This document shows positions 33,161 through 43,584 of a DNA stretch of 64,000 bases, piece after piece. The notes beneath the pieces were generated by a model, which did not search any database, had not been told where the DNA came from, and was given only the letters and a program-made list of their open reading frames with translations. Every line of letters starts with the position of its first letter. Within the stretch, counting starts at the first letter, position 1. This DNA is from Hymenopus coronatus (taxonomy: Eukaryota > Arthropoda > Insecta > Mantodea > Hymenopodidae), in NCBI GenBank assembly GCA_030762935.1, contig CM060886.1, positions 33,961,509 through 34,025,508 on the forward strand. Direction: 5' to 3'. A program made the position numbers and the translations under genes.

Positions 33161-33413
33161 GATTGCCGATCCCGGTGGCCGCGCTCGCTAAAGTATCCCG
33201 CTTTGGCGCTTCGTGTGCACAGGATCGTGGGTTCGAGTCCCGCCTTGGACATGGGTGTTTCTGTGTTTGTGAATGTGTCTGTGTTTGTATATGTATATGT
33301 AAAAGGAAAACGCTAAGAATAATAAGGTCTACTAAGGAAATATAGGAAAATGGAGAGAAAAGGAATACAGCGCCGGAGTCCTGACAAGCCTCCGAAACTG
33401 TATTAAAAAAAAA
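33161..33413 (+). mobile_element. SINE-E (tRNA-derived)
   Basis: Head CCGGTGGCCGCGCTCGCTAA, perfect box B GGGTTCGAGTCCCGCC, then a GTGTTTGT-rich tail and a terminal A run. A second copy is at 51.76 kb. It directly follows a SINE-A head, giving a composite. Confidence 0.85.
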
Positions 33414-34248
33414 AATGGAGCGAATATCAGAACAACATTATATATGAAAGTTTTTTAAGTATTGTAGATACTTCGTATTGTAGTTTTGATCTTTGAGCCG
33501 TTTTGTTTTCTATTGTGCAAATTTTTCACATATGTTGAGAATTATTTAGAAGATTTTCAAAAACAATTATAAATGCAGTGGCTACACCATTAGTGTAATG
33601 CAATTTAAGTTGTGTAATTCTGTATGCATTTATGTAATCAATATTGTTGAATAAATTTTGTTAAATGGGTTAGTTATTTTTTTAGTCTTGGCAAAGGTAG
33701 TTAAGAGTGCAGCGTTTTAGACAAATATTTCTTTAGTATCACATTATTCTCCTATCATCCACTACTTAGGAAAATTATAACCATAACTAAGATAAAAGCC
33801 AAAGTTACAGTTTTTATGGGGTTTATCCCCCTTTACATACAAGTATTTACATGGTCATACAACTTGATAATATGTGGAATCTAATTAAGTATGAAATTGG
33901 ATTTTAAACATTTCAAATATTGAAATTTTAAAAATATTACAAAACAAAGATATTTGCTTTACGTTTCTTAGAGATTTGTTTTACTCAGAATTTCGATAGA
34001 TAAATATTTATGAAGCTGTGTTAATATCTTATGTATAATTATGGATGTAGGTGTTACAACCACTGCGAAAAGCAATATGGAGTAAGTTTAACATTATGGC
34101 CTACAAACCCTGAGTTTCGGGGTTCGTCCTGGTAGAATTTTGAAACTTTTCTATAGCTATAATTATTTAGGTTTAATTATTCCTTATCCTCCCTTGATGA
34201 ATGGGAATATGAATGTGTGTTTGAAATAATGTTTAAGGAAAAGCTTTA
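33414..34248. other. unclassified AT-rich DNA
   Basis: About 830 bp with no recognised repeats or frames. Confidence 0.5.
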
Positions 34249-34882
34249 GGGGACCTGGTAAGGCATATAACGATAATTTACAATTTAAGCTTTCAAGGAA
34301 CATTTTCTCAGAAACTATTTATTGCATCTACTTCAAATTTTACAGTACATTAGATGGACTTTTGTACACACTTAAACATGGTAGAAGCATTATTTGAAGA
34401 GGAGATTGTTTACAGAAGTCAATTTTTTCATTAAAATATCATACTAATTACTTCAAAATTTCAAAACTTCTGAAAAACCTATTACTGTGTCGTGACATTG
34501 TGAACAAATTGAAATAATAACTAAACACAACAACAAAATATTCACAGACACATCAATAAGAAACTAAGATGCTTACACAAAACAAAATGACTAGGTTAGG
34601 TTGCCATGATAAATCAGTAATCAGTGTTACCAAAAATCAGTATGGCCATTTCAAAAAATTCTCACAACATTTACCTCCTTAAAGAAATGGGAACTTTAAA
34701 TACGAACTAATTTCATTCATAGCAAAAAAAGTCTATAAATTGACCGACAACACCCACCAAATGCAGCCCTCTGGTAAATCCTTAGAATAGATAAACTTGA
34801 AACATTTTACTCAGAAAATTCTCTAGTATTTTTACATACAAAAGACAAAATATTTTACTCATATTTGCCTTACCAGGTCCCC
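34249..34882. mobile_element. MITE with TTA target duplication
   Basis: A perfect 17-bp terminal inverted repeat GGGGACCTGGTAAGGCA lies at both ends of a 634-bp AT-rich body with no coding capacity. TTA flanks both sides (34246-34248 and 34883-34885). A 3-bp TWA duplication is the known hallmark of PIF/Harbinger elements, so a non-autonomous member of that superfamily is inferred. Confidence 0.88.
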
Positions 34883-34898
34883 TTAAATAATATAAATG

Positions 34899-35792
34899 GC
34901 TGTTAATGAACTACACCGAAATAATTTGTGAGATTGTATACGTGATTGATATAAGTAATTTGAGATCGGTGATGTATGGTCCCCGGATAAACATTAAGTT
35001 TAACGTGTGGGTATCAGGTGCTGATAAATCGGTGTTAAAGCAAAGCATGTTGAAAAAATGGCTTAGAATGTCTTTTAAACTGCTGCCCGAGTATAGAAGT
35101 ATCGATTTTTGCAGCTCGTTACTAGCGTTCTCAAGATTTAATGTCCCAAAATCTGTAAAATCTCGAACGAATCACTGGACAGTGTGACACTGAGGATTCA
35201 TTAACTGTGTTCTTGAGTTATGAAGCCTATTCTGGCGACATTTTTCAACTGTTTTGGTGGCTTAAAGCGTATCGCGGGAAGCGGCTATGAGTTCGATTTC
35301 TGTTATACAGTAAATATTTTTTATTATTATTTTTTTCATCCAGACGAAGTAAACGGAAATGGCGTGTTATTTATGAACGCTCTTTAACTGCTGTGGTTCT
35401 CAGCGTCCCATTCTATGCTGGGTATGAAAGACCACTTAATTTTGCTCAGAGTCCTCTCTATCAGACTTGAGGTTCTTTTACGTGCCGTAAATCTACGAAA
35501 CGGGACCCACGGCTTTACTTCCCTTCCGAGGGAAGCCATGCTAAGATTTTTACGCCCTCCGCCGGGTTTGAACCCGCGACCTTGGGCCTATGAAGTTTGC
35601 ATGGTAATCATTACACCACGGAGGGTGACCCAGACGATGTGCCGCGATACGTGGCGTACTGGCACTTCAGAAACTTATAGCCGTTACTTCGAAATGTCAA
35701 TAAACAGGCCATAAGTCTCCTATCTCAAATTACTTATTTAAGTAATTACATATTCTATGAAAATATTTCGGTATACTTCATTAACACTCTGT
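34899..35792 (-). mobile_element. TE-TTAA element, copy 2, with SINE-B
   Basis: Inverse of copy 1 at 24.8 kb. The left end is TTAATGAACTACACCGAAAT. The right end inverse is TTAATGAAGTATACCGAAAT, so both termini are better preserved than in copy 1. Net of SINE-B it is about 600 bp. The open frame at its start (34906-35187) is not conserved in copy 1 and is judged non-coding. Confidence 0.82.
35351..35629 (-). mobile_element. SINE-B, full length
   Basis: tRNA-like head on the minus strand at the right end: CCTCCGTGGTGTAATGATTA (box A region) and GGTCGCGGGTTCAAACCCGG (box B). The tail contains GCACGTAAAAGAACCTCAAG. Target duplication CCAGACGAAGT / CCAGACGATGT (35340-35350 and 35630-35640). The uninterrupted target sequence exists in TE-TTAA copy 1 near 24968. 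Confidence 0.95.
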
Positions 35793-35805
35793 GAATATAT
35801 ATATA

Positions 35806-36040
35806 TATACGCTCTTAACTGCTGTGGTTCTCAACGACCCATTCTATGCTGGGCGTGAAAGTAAACTTAATTTTGCTCACAGGTCTCTAATCAGAATTGA
35901 GGTTCTTTTACGTGAAGTAAAAATTACAACGCGGCACCAACGGCTTTACTTCCCTTCCGAAGGAAGCCATGCTAAGGATTTTTACGTTCCAGAAAATTCA
36001 TCGTCCTCCGCCGGGTTTGAACTCGCAACCATGGTTTTAT
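35806..36040 (-). mobile_element. SINE-B, second copy
   Basis: Tail inverse 'cgctcttaactgctgtggttctc', body 'ttcttttacgtgaagtaaa' and box B inverse CCGGGTTTGAACTCGCAACC. The head beyond box B decays. It lies just outside TE-TTAA copy 2. Confidence 0.85.
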
Positions 36041-36309
36041 GAAGGTAACTCAAGTAATAGAAAACCAAGGGTATCGCTAGCCACAAACGAGATGCATCAT
36101 TGTTGTGAGCAACTGTTACAAAGCTGCCGAAATGACCATACATCAGTTAATGTCATCACATCGCGTCATTCTCCTCTTTACTCCCTCTAATTTCGTGTGA
36201 TGATATAGTCGGACTTTACGATAACCGCTGCCTTAGGTATAAAAGAAGTCATATCCGTGTTAAACAAATGCCGAAAATATACTTAGCAAGTTTAATTTTG
36301 TGTAGCATG

Positions 36310-36891
36310 AAACCGTTTCAAGTCACATAACTTTTTCTAGCTGCTTCGCAAACAAATCTTTTATTCTAAAGATTAATCTTTTAGCTATATCATGTTAATC
36401 AAGATAAACATAAGCAGAATTGGTCTTATTACTTGCTTTCTTGTTAGTAGAATAGAAATAAGAAAGTGCACAGGCCAAAGCGATAGTCAAGTACTTTAAA
36501 AGCCGGTCGCTATGTGAAACAATTGAAATGCCATTCTTGTCTTGCCATTCGAGAAAAGTTTGTGTCTTAAAATCGATACAAATAATCCGGAATATCTAAA
36601 AAACAATTAACTCTACAAAAAATGTGTATAGGTAAAATAAATTGTGTTTTTAATGAAATCTACATTTTTGGTAGTACGCTTTTGTTTATCTCTTATCGTT
36701 GGCCAGTTCTATCAAAGTCATCCAGAATGAAAATGTCATCAGAGGCTATTCGCAGAAAATTCAAAATATATATTTTATTTGTCATAAAATGTCTTAAACA
36801 TAAAGAATTTTAATCAAAATCGTTTGAGCCATTTTTGAGAAAATCAAAATTTTTGAAAAATGATCCATGAAAAGGGTAGTTGGGTAGTCTT

Positions 36892-36952
<61 letters not shown>

Positions 36953-37085
36953 CTATGTTTCTAAAACATTTTTTTTTAATCAGGAGTCTCAAAATATGTA
37001 TTTCCAGTGAAATCTCGGTATCGAATTTTTAAGTGCATTACAATACTTTCTCTATACCTATGTAGATAGTACGTATAGAGAAGGT
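36310..37085 (+). mobile_element. HL1 repeat, diverged
   Basis: Starts near 'aaaccgtttcaagtcacataac' with a degraded first base block and ends ACGTATAGAGAAGGT. It carries a 58-bp CA tract. Similar in detail to the copy at 2.0-2.7 kb (shared 'gttcgcaaacaaatcttttattc' type block). Confidence 0.8.
36893..36950. repeat. (CA)n microsatellite
   Basis: 29 CA units at the usual HL1 position. The sequence between it and the TTGGTAT palindrome is deleted. Confidence 0.95.
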
Positions 37086-37090
37086 AACAT

Positions 37091-37208
37091 TTTGATGTGT
37101 TCCATTCACATGCCTTTCTCTACATCTCTATAACACATTACTATTAAAAACCTATTCTCCTGTTTACTTCATGCTAATCGAAATAAATATTAGCAGGAAC
37201 TATGATAA
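37091..37208 (+). mobile_element. HL1 5' fragment
   Basis: TTTGATGTGTTCCATTCACATG onward, 5 nt after the previous copy's end (spacer AACAT). It stops at 'agcaggaactatgataattttactcg', where SINE-C begins. Confidence 0.8.
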
Positions 37209-37553
37209 TTTTACTCGTTTTCTTACAGAAATCGTGTGTAGGACAGGAGTTGGATAGGTTGAGTCAGACTGAAAAAGTCAATGCCATAGCACGGATCTCC
37301 CTAGCTGGGTGCTCTACCTCTGAGCTACCATGACAACATGCCAACATAGCATTGAACTTCTCAACTGACTCGTATGTTGGTGATCTCAAATTATTTTGAG
37401 GTGACAACCCCAATGGCGACTTACGATGCTATAAGTACTTTAAGTCTCAGGATATATAGTATAGCCAACTATTATGGACAATTGTGATAATTTTAATTGT
37501 TTTCTATAGAAACCGTGTGTAGGACAGGAGTTGGATAGGTAGAGTCAGACTGC
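37209..37553 (-). mobile_element. SINE-C with repeated tail
   Basis: Order on the + strand: tail (cgtgtgtaggacaggagttgg), tRNA-like core inverse (TGCCATAGC...GAGCTACCATGACAAC), ~190-bp linker containing 'caatggcgacttacgatgct', then a second tail (ccgtgtgtaggacaggagtt). Tail-core-linker-tail implies a tandem or circularly permuted repeat unit. Confidence 0.8.
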
Positions 37554-37671
37554 CTAGAAAATAAACATTTTATGCGCCAAGGGCATGTCTACTGCAATTA
37601 TTTCTCCAAAGAGATTGCGATTATATACTGGCTTTTTAAAGGCAATAATCGTTTTTGTGCTGCACAATTTT

Positions 37672-38574
37672 AGCTTTCTCTTGCCCCGTATGTACAATGT
37701 ACATAGGGATAGAGAAGTATTACATTCCACCCAAAAATTCGATGTCGAGATTTCACCGGAAATACATGTTTTAGAACCCCCTGAATCGAAAAAAAGCATT
37801 TCCAGAAAAAGGTCCGTGTGTGTGTGTGTGTGTCTGTGTGTCCGTGTGTCTGTGAACACGATAACTCAAAAACGAAAAGTCGGTAAAATACCAAACATGG
37901 TATTTAAGTTCAGTATCTTCCAGGGATGCGACACGAAGATTTTGAGAAAAATCCTCCCACCCCAAACTATCCTTTACATGGAACTTTTTTCGAAAATTTT
38001 GATTTTCTTAAAAATGGCTCTAACGAATTTGATTAAAATATCGTATATTAAAGATTATTTACCCGAAAAATAAAATGTATATCTTGAATTTTCTGGAAAT
38101 AGCTTCTAAAGACCTGTTTATTCTAGACAAATTTTGCTTAATTTGGCTAATAAACCGTAAGAGATAGACAAAAACTTACTGTACAAAAAATATAGGGCTT
38201 GTTAAAATACACAATTTACGTCATATACATTTTTTTTGTGGAGCTTACCGTTTTCGAGGTATTCATTGTTATTAGTTTCAGTTGTGAAGTACTTATACTT
38301 TTCTCAGACGGGAGTGTCCGTTTTTCTTTTGTTCTACTCCTGGCCAAGAAAAGAAGCGATGTGTAATGACAATCGCATAACGACAGTTTTTAAAACATTT
38401 GACTATCGATTTAGCCTAGTGTATTCCCTTATTTTCTTCCTACTTGTAAGGAACTAAGTAATAAGAACATTGTGCTGAATATCTCGATTAACAAGGTGCA
38501 GAAAGAAGAATAATCTTATGTAAGAAGTTTGTAGAACGGCTAGAGAAAGTCATGTGAGTGTAACACATAAGATG
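37672..38574 (-). mobile_element. HL1 repeat, GTGTAACAC subgroup
   Basis: From GCTTTCTCTTGCCCCGTATG, with the variant palindrome ATGTACAATGTACAT, to GTGAGTGTAACACATAAGA. The GT tract is interrupted by TCTG and TCCG units, as usual for this subgroup. Confidence 0.88.
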
Positions 38575-39069
38575 TTTCTTCTACAAACTTTAAACACTCT
38601 TAAGCCTTTTCTGTACTAAATGTGTAGCTGCGGTAGGAAACAAACAAAGTAAACTGATTGTATTTTTGGTGAAGCTGTTATTCAATTTTACTTTGAAAGG
38701 AGTTCGTGAATCAGCCACCTCTAAGGCTATAATCGCATCCAGGAAATGGCTAACTGTAAAGGAATTGGCTGGGTGGGTTGATCCTGACTTGAAAATCGTG
38801 CATAAGATTGTTGTTCAAAGTGAAGTTTGTAAGGTTTGAAAACAGCTGTTAACTGCAGTCCAGAAACAATTATGAGAGACCTACACGGAGGTACTCGTTA
38901 GAGGAACTTCACCACCTGTTGTGAAATACATTCATCTTGACTTTTAATGTATCAGCTAATGAGGGAATTGCCAGGTTAAAAAGCCTTTGTATTCCATGAT
39001 ATGTCAATTGTTTACACCCCAGAACACTTAAGCAACTAGAGATGAACAGTCAAAATTAAAAAAAAAAAA
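38575..39069. other. unclassified DNA
   Basis: No repeat match or recognised protein motif. An A run at 39060-39070 precedes the next HL1. Confidence 0.45.
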
Positions 39070-39441
39070 ATCTGATATGCTCCATTCACACGACTTTCTC
39101 TACTCCTGTGTAACAAATTATTATTAATAAGCTTATTCTTCTATTTACTTCATGCTAATCGAGAAAACATAGAAATAGTCTTATTACTTGCTGCCTTGTA
39201 AGTAGAACCGAAATATGGACTCATCATAGGTTGAAGTTAAGTCAAAAGCTGGTTACTAAGTGACCGAAGCTCATTTGTTTGTATGGACACGAGTTGACAA
39301 ATTCCTGTATGAGACTAGTACAAGTTTTTCAAAGCTAAAACCAAAAACAAGGAATATCTCAAAAATTATCAACTGCTCGAAAAACATTTATATAACATGA
39401 ATTGTGTGTTTTAATGTGCTCTACATGTTTTGTGTGATAAG
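39070..39441 (+). mobile_element. HL1 5' half in inverted join
   Basis: Starts TCTGATATGCTCC after an A run and continues to 'tgtgtgataagttttt', then switches strand. Confidence 0.82.
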
Positions 39442-39445
39442 TTTT

Positions 39446-39711
39446 TTGCATCTTCCAAGGATGCGACAAGAAGATTTCCAAGAAAATTCCCCCGCCCCCA
39501 ACTACCTTTTACATACAACTTTTTTCGAAAAACCAGCTTTTGACTATCACTTTAAACTATGGTACTCCGTTATTTCGCTTCTACTTACAAGGAAGCAAGT
39601 AATATGACTATTTGTGCTAATTTTTTTCGATTAGCATGAAGTAAATAGAAGCATTTAGCAATAATTTGTTGCTGAGATGTAGAGAAAGTCATATGAATGG
39701 AACACTTCAGA
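39446..39711 (-). mobile_element. HL1 fragments in inverted join
   Basis: Reverse-orientation pieces: 'atcttccaaggatgcgacaag' to 'acttttttcgaaaa', then a jump to 'accagcttttgactatcac' and the terminus GGAACACTTCAGA. Together with the + half it makes an imperfect inverted repeat of about 180 bp per arm. Confidence 0.8.
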
Positions 39712-39744
39712 TTTTTTTTTATTGTTTCATTTGTATAGTTCCCT

Positions 39745-39980
39745 TTATCATCAATGGTCATATCGGGGGCTTTGATTTGTGAAACTGTAGGTTCACAACA
39801 TTAGATTAATCAATTATATATAACTAAACGTAGGTACGTTTACTCTCACATTCATACTTCCACACTCTATGGGGGATAGGGAATAATTCTGGTTAAAGAA
39901 AAACTCCCCGCCCCAGACGGGAATCCAACCCGGGACCTCCGGATAAAAAGTCAGTTCACTGACCTCTCGACCTCGGAGGC
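39745..39980 (-). mobile_element. SINE-A (tRNA-derived)
   Basis: Tail inverse ('ttgatttgtgaaactgtagg', 'actctatgggggatagggaat'), box B inverse GGGAATCCAACCCGGGACC and head inverse CTCTCGACCTCGGAGGC. This is the most complete SINE-A in the window. Confidence 0.85.
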
Positions 39981-40259
39981 AGTCATGTTACATTATTGAT
40001 GCGCCTAGTTACATATATTTGGCACCTTATTGTCCATTTCAGTGTCTGACGCCTTTTCTCTTTTTCACCCCATTACTAAATAACACTTTAAAATACATTA
40101 AATATTTTCTATGGTGGCTAGCTTTTAAAATTGTGTCACTTTTGCGTAGCATCAGCCATCTCCAAATATCCTCTATTATTAGTTTGTGTTATTTAGTACC
40201 TCTTTTCTGCCAACAAAATTCTGTAATTATTCAATTGCTTTTCTCGAAAGGAATTTCAG

Positions 40260-40385
40260 GGTTAGCATATAGCCACAGGCTTTTAAACATCTGACTGTTG
40301 ATTCGGTATCTTATAACCCTTTACTACCTACAAAGAATCGAATGAAACTATTTCTGCAAAAGTCTGTGTCAATTAAGAAGTAGTT
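40260..40385 (-). mobile_element. HL1 fragment, diverged
   Basis: Block 'catatagccacaggcttttaaacatctgac' and following 'ctacctacaaagaatcgaatg' match the last third of HL1 in reverse orientation. The terminus is not preserved. Confidence 0.5.
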
Positions 40386-40394
40386 CGAAAAAAA

Positions 40395-41264
40395 TCTTAT
40401 GTATTACACTCACATGACTTTCTCCAGTTTTACAAACTTCTTACAACAGATTATTCTTCTTTCTACACAAAACTAATCAAGATAAACATTAGCAGAATGT
40501 TGTTATTCCTTAGTTCCTTATACGTAGAAGGTATTTAAAGGAATGTGCTATGCTGAAGTGTTAGTCAAATGTTGAAACTGCGATTGTCAATGCAAATCCT
40601 TCTTTACTTGCCCATGAGTAAGAAAAACGGACATTTCCTGTCTAAGAAAAGTAGAAGTACTTTACAACTGAAACAAATAACAAGGAATATCACGGAAACG
40701 GGTACCTCCACAGTAAAAACGTAAAGGACATAAATAGTGTGTTTTGACGAGATCTACATATTTTTGTGTACTAAGTTTTTGTCTATATTTTACAGTTTAA
40801 CAGTTTTGCAAAATTACGTAAAATTCATCCAGAATAAAGATGTCTTTAGATGTTATACCCAGAAAATTCAAGATGTACAATTTATTTACTATGTACATAT
40901 CTTTAATATACGAAAATATAAACAAAATCTTTAGAGTCATTTTTAAGAAAATAAAACATTTCGATACCTTTTGCATGTAAAGAATAGTTGAGAGGTGGGG
41001 GGGATTTTCTTGAAAATCTTCGTGTTGCATCCTTGGATAATACTGAACTTAAATACCAAGTTTGGTATTTATCGGACTTTTCGTTTTTGGGTTATGCTAC
41101 CCAAAGGAAAACACACACACACACACGGATGTTTTTTCTAAAAATGCTTTTTTTTTGACTCAGAGGACCCTAAAACATATTTCGGTGAAATCTCGAAATC
41201 GAATTTTTGGGTGGAATAAATTACCTTCTCTATACACTATGTACATAGTATTTGCAGAGAAAGT
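40395..41264 (+). mobile_element. HL1 repeat, near full length
   Basis: Starts TCTTATGTATTACACTCACATG and ends TTTGCAGAGAAAGT, with intact ACTATGTACATAGT. A short CA tract lies at 41111-41126. Confidence 0.87.
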
Positions 41265-41725
41265 AATCAGATTTCGTAGTAATAGAAGAATAGTTGGCGG
41301 AATCTACAATATAAATAAACGGCAGAGGGTAGAAAAAGTAATGCAAATGTAATACATCCGATGTTTATCGTAGAAGTGGAAATTTAGACTCATTAATGTT
41401 TTGCAAACGATTGAACCTAATAATCGGTGGAATGAGATATATAGTATCCCCTTTCCTTCCACAATTTTACGAAAGCAACACCATTGTACCAGGTGTATAA
41501 TTCCACCGCTGCTATCGAATTAAACGATCGCCATGCAGACCATGTTCAACAGTTGCTAAAGGCCTAATGAACTGCATTTACTGCATGTCTCTGAGCTAGT
41601 AGCAGCCCCTATGCTATTGCCGTCTGGAAAACTCTCGGCTTCAAGAATTGTGGATTTAAAATGTGCACTAGTTAAAACACTGAAATTGTTCAGTTAACAT
41701 TATTTTACTTACTTAAACTTAAAAA
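41265..41725. other. HL1-like end then unclassified DNA
   Basis: 41275-41370 resembles the isolated reverse HL1 termini at 2.7 and 22.5 kb (ends GTAATGCAAATGTAATACATCC). The remaining ~350 bp are unclassified. Confidence 0.4.
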
Positions 41726-41816
41726 TCTGATGAGTTCCATTTACATAAGCTTTACATAAGCTTTTTAACAATAATTTATTACAGAGATGTAGAGAAAGTC
41801 ATGTGAATGGAACACA
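41726..41816. mobile_element. HL1 termini in inverted pair
   Basis: A + orientation start (TCTGATGAGTTCCATTTACAT) is followed within 35 bp by a reverse-orientation terminus (GTAGAGAAAGTCATGTGAATGGAACACA). The two are joined through a duplicated 'acataagcttt'. Confidence 0.75.
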
Positions 41817-41834
41817 AAATGTTTGTATAAGAAA

Positions 41835-42710
41835 TATGATATATTACATTCACATGACTTTCTCTACCTATTCTGCAAGAAACTAATCTTGCAAAAGCTT
41901 GTTAGCTAAGCGAGATAAACATTAGCAGAAATTAGTTCCGGTGATTATAGATAACTTGGGCCCCTCTAGAAATTAAACAAATTGTGGTTTGACTGTAAGT
42001 TTGGTTTATACTTGTTACGTTTTCACCAATTTTTTTTTATCGGAAAAGCTCTGTAATTAAGTTAAACGCTAATTTATTACGTGCGCGTAGCGATCCTTTT
42101 TTGTGAATATTTATGAAGTATGCTGCCTAGAAGGAGTAGAATATAAATAAAGAAGTCTTGTAGTATACTTTTGCTATGTAAATGTATAATAATACTACAC
42201 ACTAAAGTGCCTAAAACCTGAGTTTCATTGTCGGCGGCAGGCGAACAGTGTTGTGGTATGCAACACCGGCATATGTCGCTAGACGCTATGCAGATGTATG
42301 ACAAGTATGTTTCACGCAGATACAGCTGTTCAGTGAATTTTATTATGCAGAACTTCGGCCACTCTAAAATCGAATGAAGCTAAGTGCGATTGATTGACTT
42401 TGTATTTATGATGACAATTTCAAAGCCTGTGGATTTCAAATTTAGCGCGAAGGTTAGGTTCCAATCCGTTTATGTTCGTGTGTGTATATAAACAGGTAGC
42501 AACATTAGTTTTTTAAACCATCTCCCCACCCCTAATCCCCCTCTAACTACAGCGGTCCCGTTAGAGTGCAAAACTGGTATAAGTCGCAGCGGAGAGAGTT
42601 AGCGGCCCAACTTGTAAATAATCACCTTAGTTCCTTCTAAGAACAAGGGAAATAACTGAATACAATAGATCCTAAAGCGATAGTCCAGCTGGTTGCTAAG
42701 GTAGGGTCAG
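41835..42710 (+). mobile_element. HL1 5' part split by a DNA transposon
   Basis: Starts TATGATATATTACATTCACATG and proceeds to 'agcagaaattagttcc'. It resumes after the insertion at 'ttccttctaagaacaaggg' and runs to 'gatagtccagctggttgctaagg', then ends. Confidence 0.82.
41940..42626. mobile_element. DNA transposon with 8-bp target duplication
   Basis: A 687-bp insertion in HL1. Ends are imperfect inverted repeats: left GGTGATTATAGATAACTTGG, right inverse GGTGATTATTTACAAGTTGG, continuing GCC. The 8-bp TTAGTTCC is present on both sides (41932-41939 and 42627-42634) and once in uninterrupted HL1 copies. No transposase is encoded. An 8-bp duplication fits hAT-like, Merlin or P-type elements; superfamily unassigned. 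Confidence 0.9.
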
Positions 42711-42744
42711 TTTACAGTAATGAACAAGTCAGCTATGCCAGCTT

Positions 42745-42853
42745 CTTGCCATGTTAGCTCAGTGAAAGAGCAAACGGCTGGAGACCGGGAGATCCGGGGT
42801 TCAAGTCCCGGCTATGGCATTGAATTTTTCAGTCTGGCTCTACATATCCAAAA
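42745..42853 (+). mobile_element. SINE-C tRNA-like core
   Basis: CTTGCCATGTTAGCTCAGTG, then GGTTCAAGTCCCGGCTATGG (perfect box B) and the tail start 'tcagtctggctctacatatcc'. The acceptor-like ends TGCCATG and CTATGGCA can pair, but the body is shorter than a true tRNA between box A and the anticodon region. Confidence 0.85.
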
Positions 42854-43149
42854 CTAATTAATACCTTAGCAACCACTTAACCTAGCTGGTTAAAATTGTA
42901 CTAGCACTAAATTATGTACTTTATGATCTGTGAATATGCTAAAAACTTCAAGCATTCGAACAAAATTGCGAATTTTTTATTTTAACAGATGCAGGGCTTT
43001 AAGTGTATTGAGTCTTGAGCACTGCACTTTTCAGATGGTGCAGTGGTATCAGGTTAAAATTAAATTGCTTATTAACGACACGCTGTCAATTACCAGGACC
43101 ACATCACCGCCGCCAGTGTAGCGGAATTTTATCCCGCAGTTCTTTAACT

Positions 43150-43185
<36 letters not shown>

Positions 43186-43584
43186 AAAAAAATGCCCATT
43201 CTTCTCCTTTACATGTGAAAATAATTTCAAATAATTTATTCCTTGAATAACATTAAAAAAAAATATTAAAAAAAATACAGCTAGAAGGATTGTCGGGGCT
43301 AGTCTCAATGCTGCATTATAATTCCCGCGGTTTCGAAGTACAGAAGTCTTACTAAAAAAAAAAAAAAGCCAGTAAAACTAGTGAATTGAGGATGTCGCTT
43401 TTAAGCACACTTAAAGGCACATTAGTATGAGAGTCGGGTTTGAAGCCGCGACCATGGTAGTAGAAGGTCAGCCTAACCAACTGAGCCATCTGGTTATTTT
43501 TTTAATTAAATTAAGTGTTGTATTCACTTATACTTCAACATTCTCTAGAAAACATTTATACATTTTTTACCACTTATATAACAA
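42854..43584. other. unclassified DNA with A runs
   Basis: Contains poly-A at 43151-43183 and 43353-43368. At 43425-43500, inverse, lies a tRNA-like segment (AACCAGATGGCTCAGTTGG, ... GGTCGCGGCTTCAAACCCGA) that is probably another SINE head. The family is not otherwise seen. Confidence 0.4.

Noticed and set aside
34906..35187. 93-codon frame at the start of TE-TTAA copy 2
   Set aside because: The corresponding region of copy 1 does not keep the frame, and no domain is recognisable.
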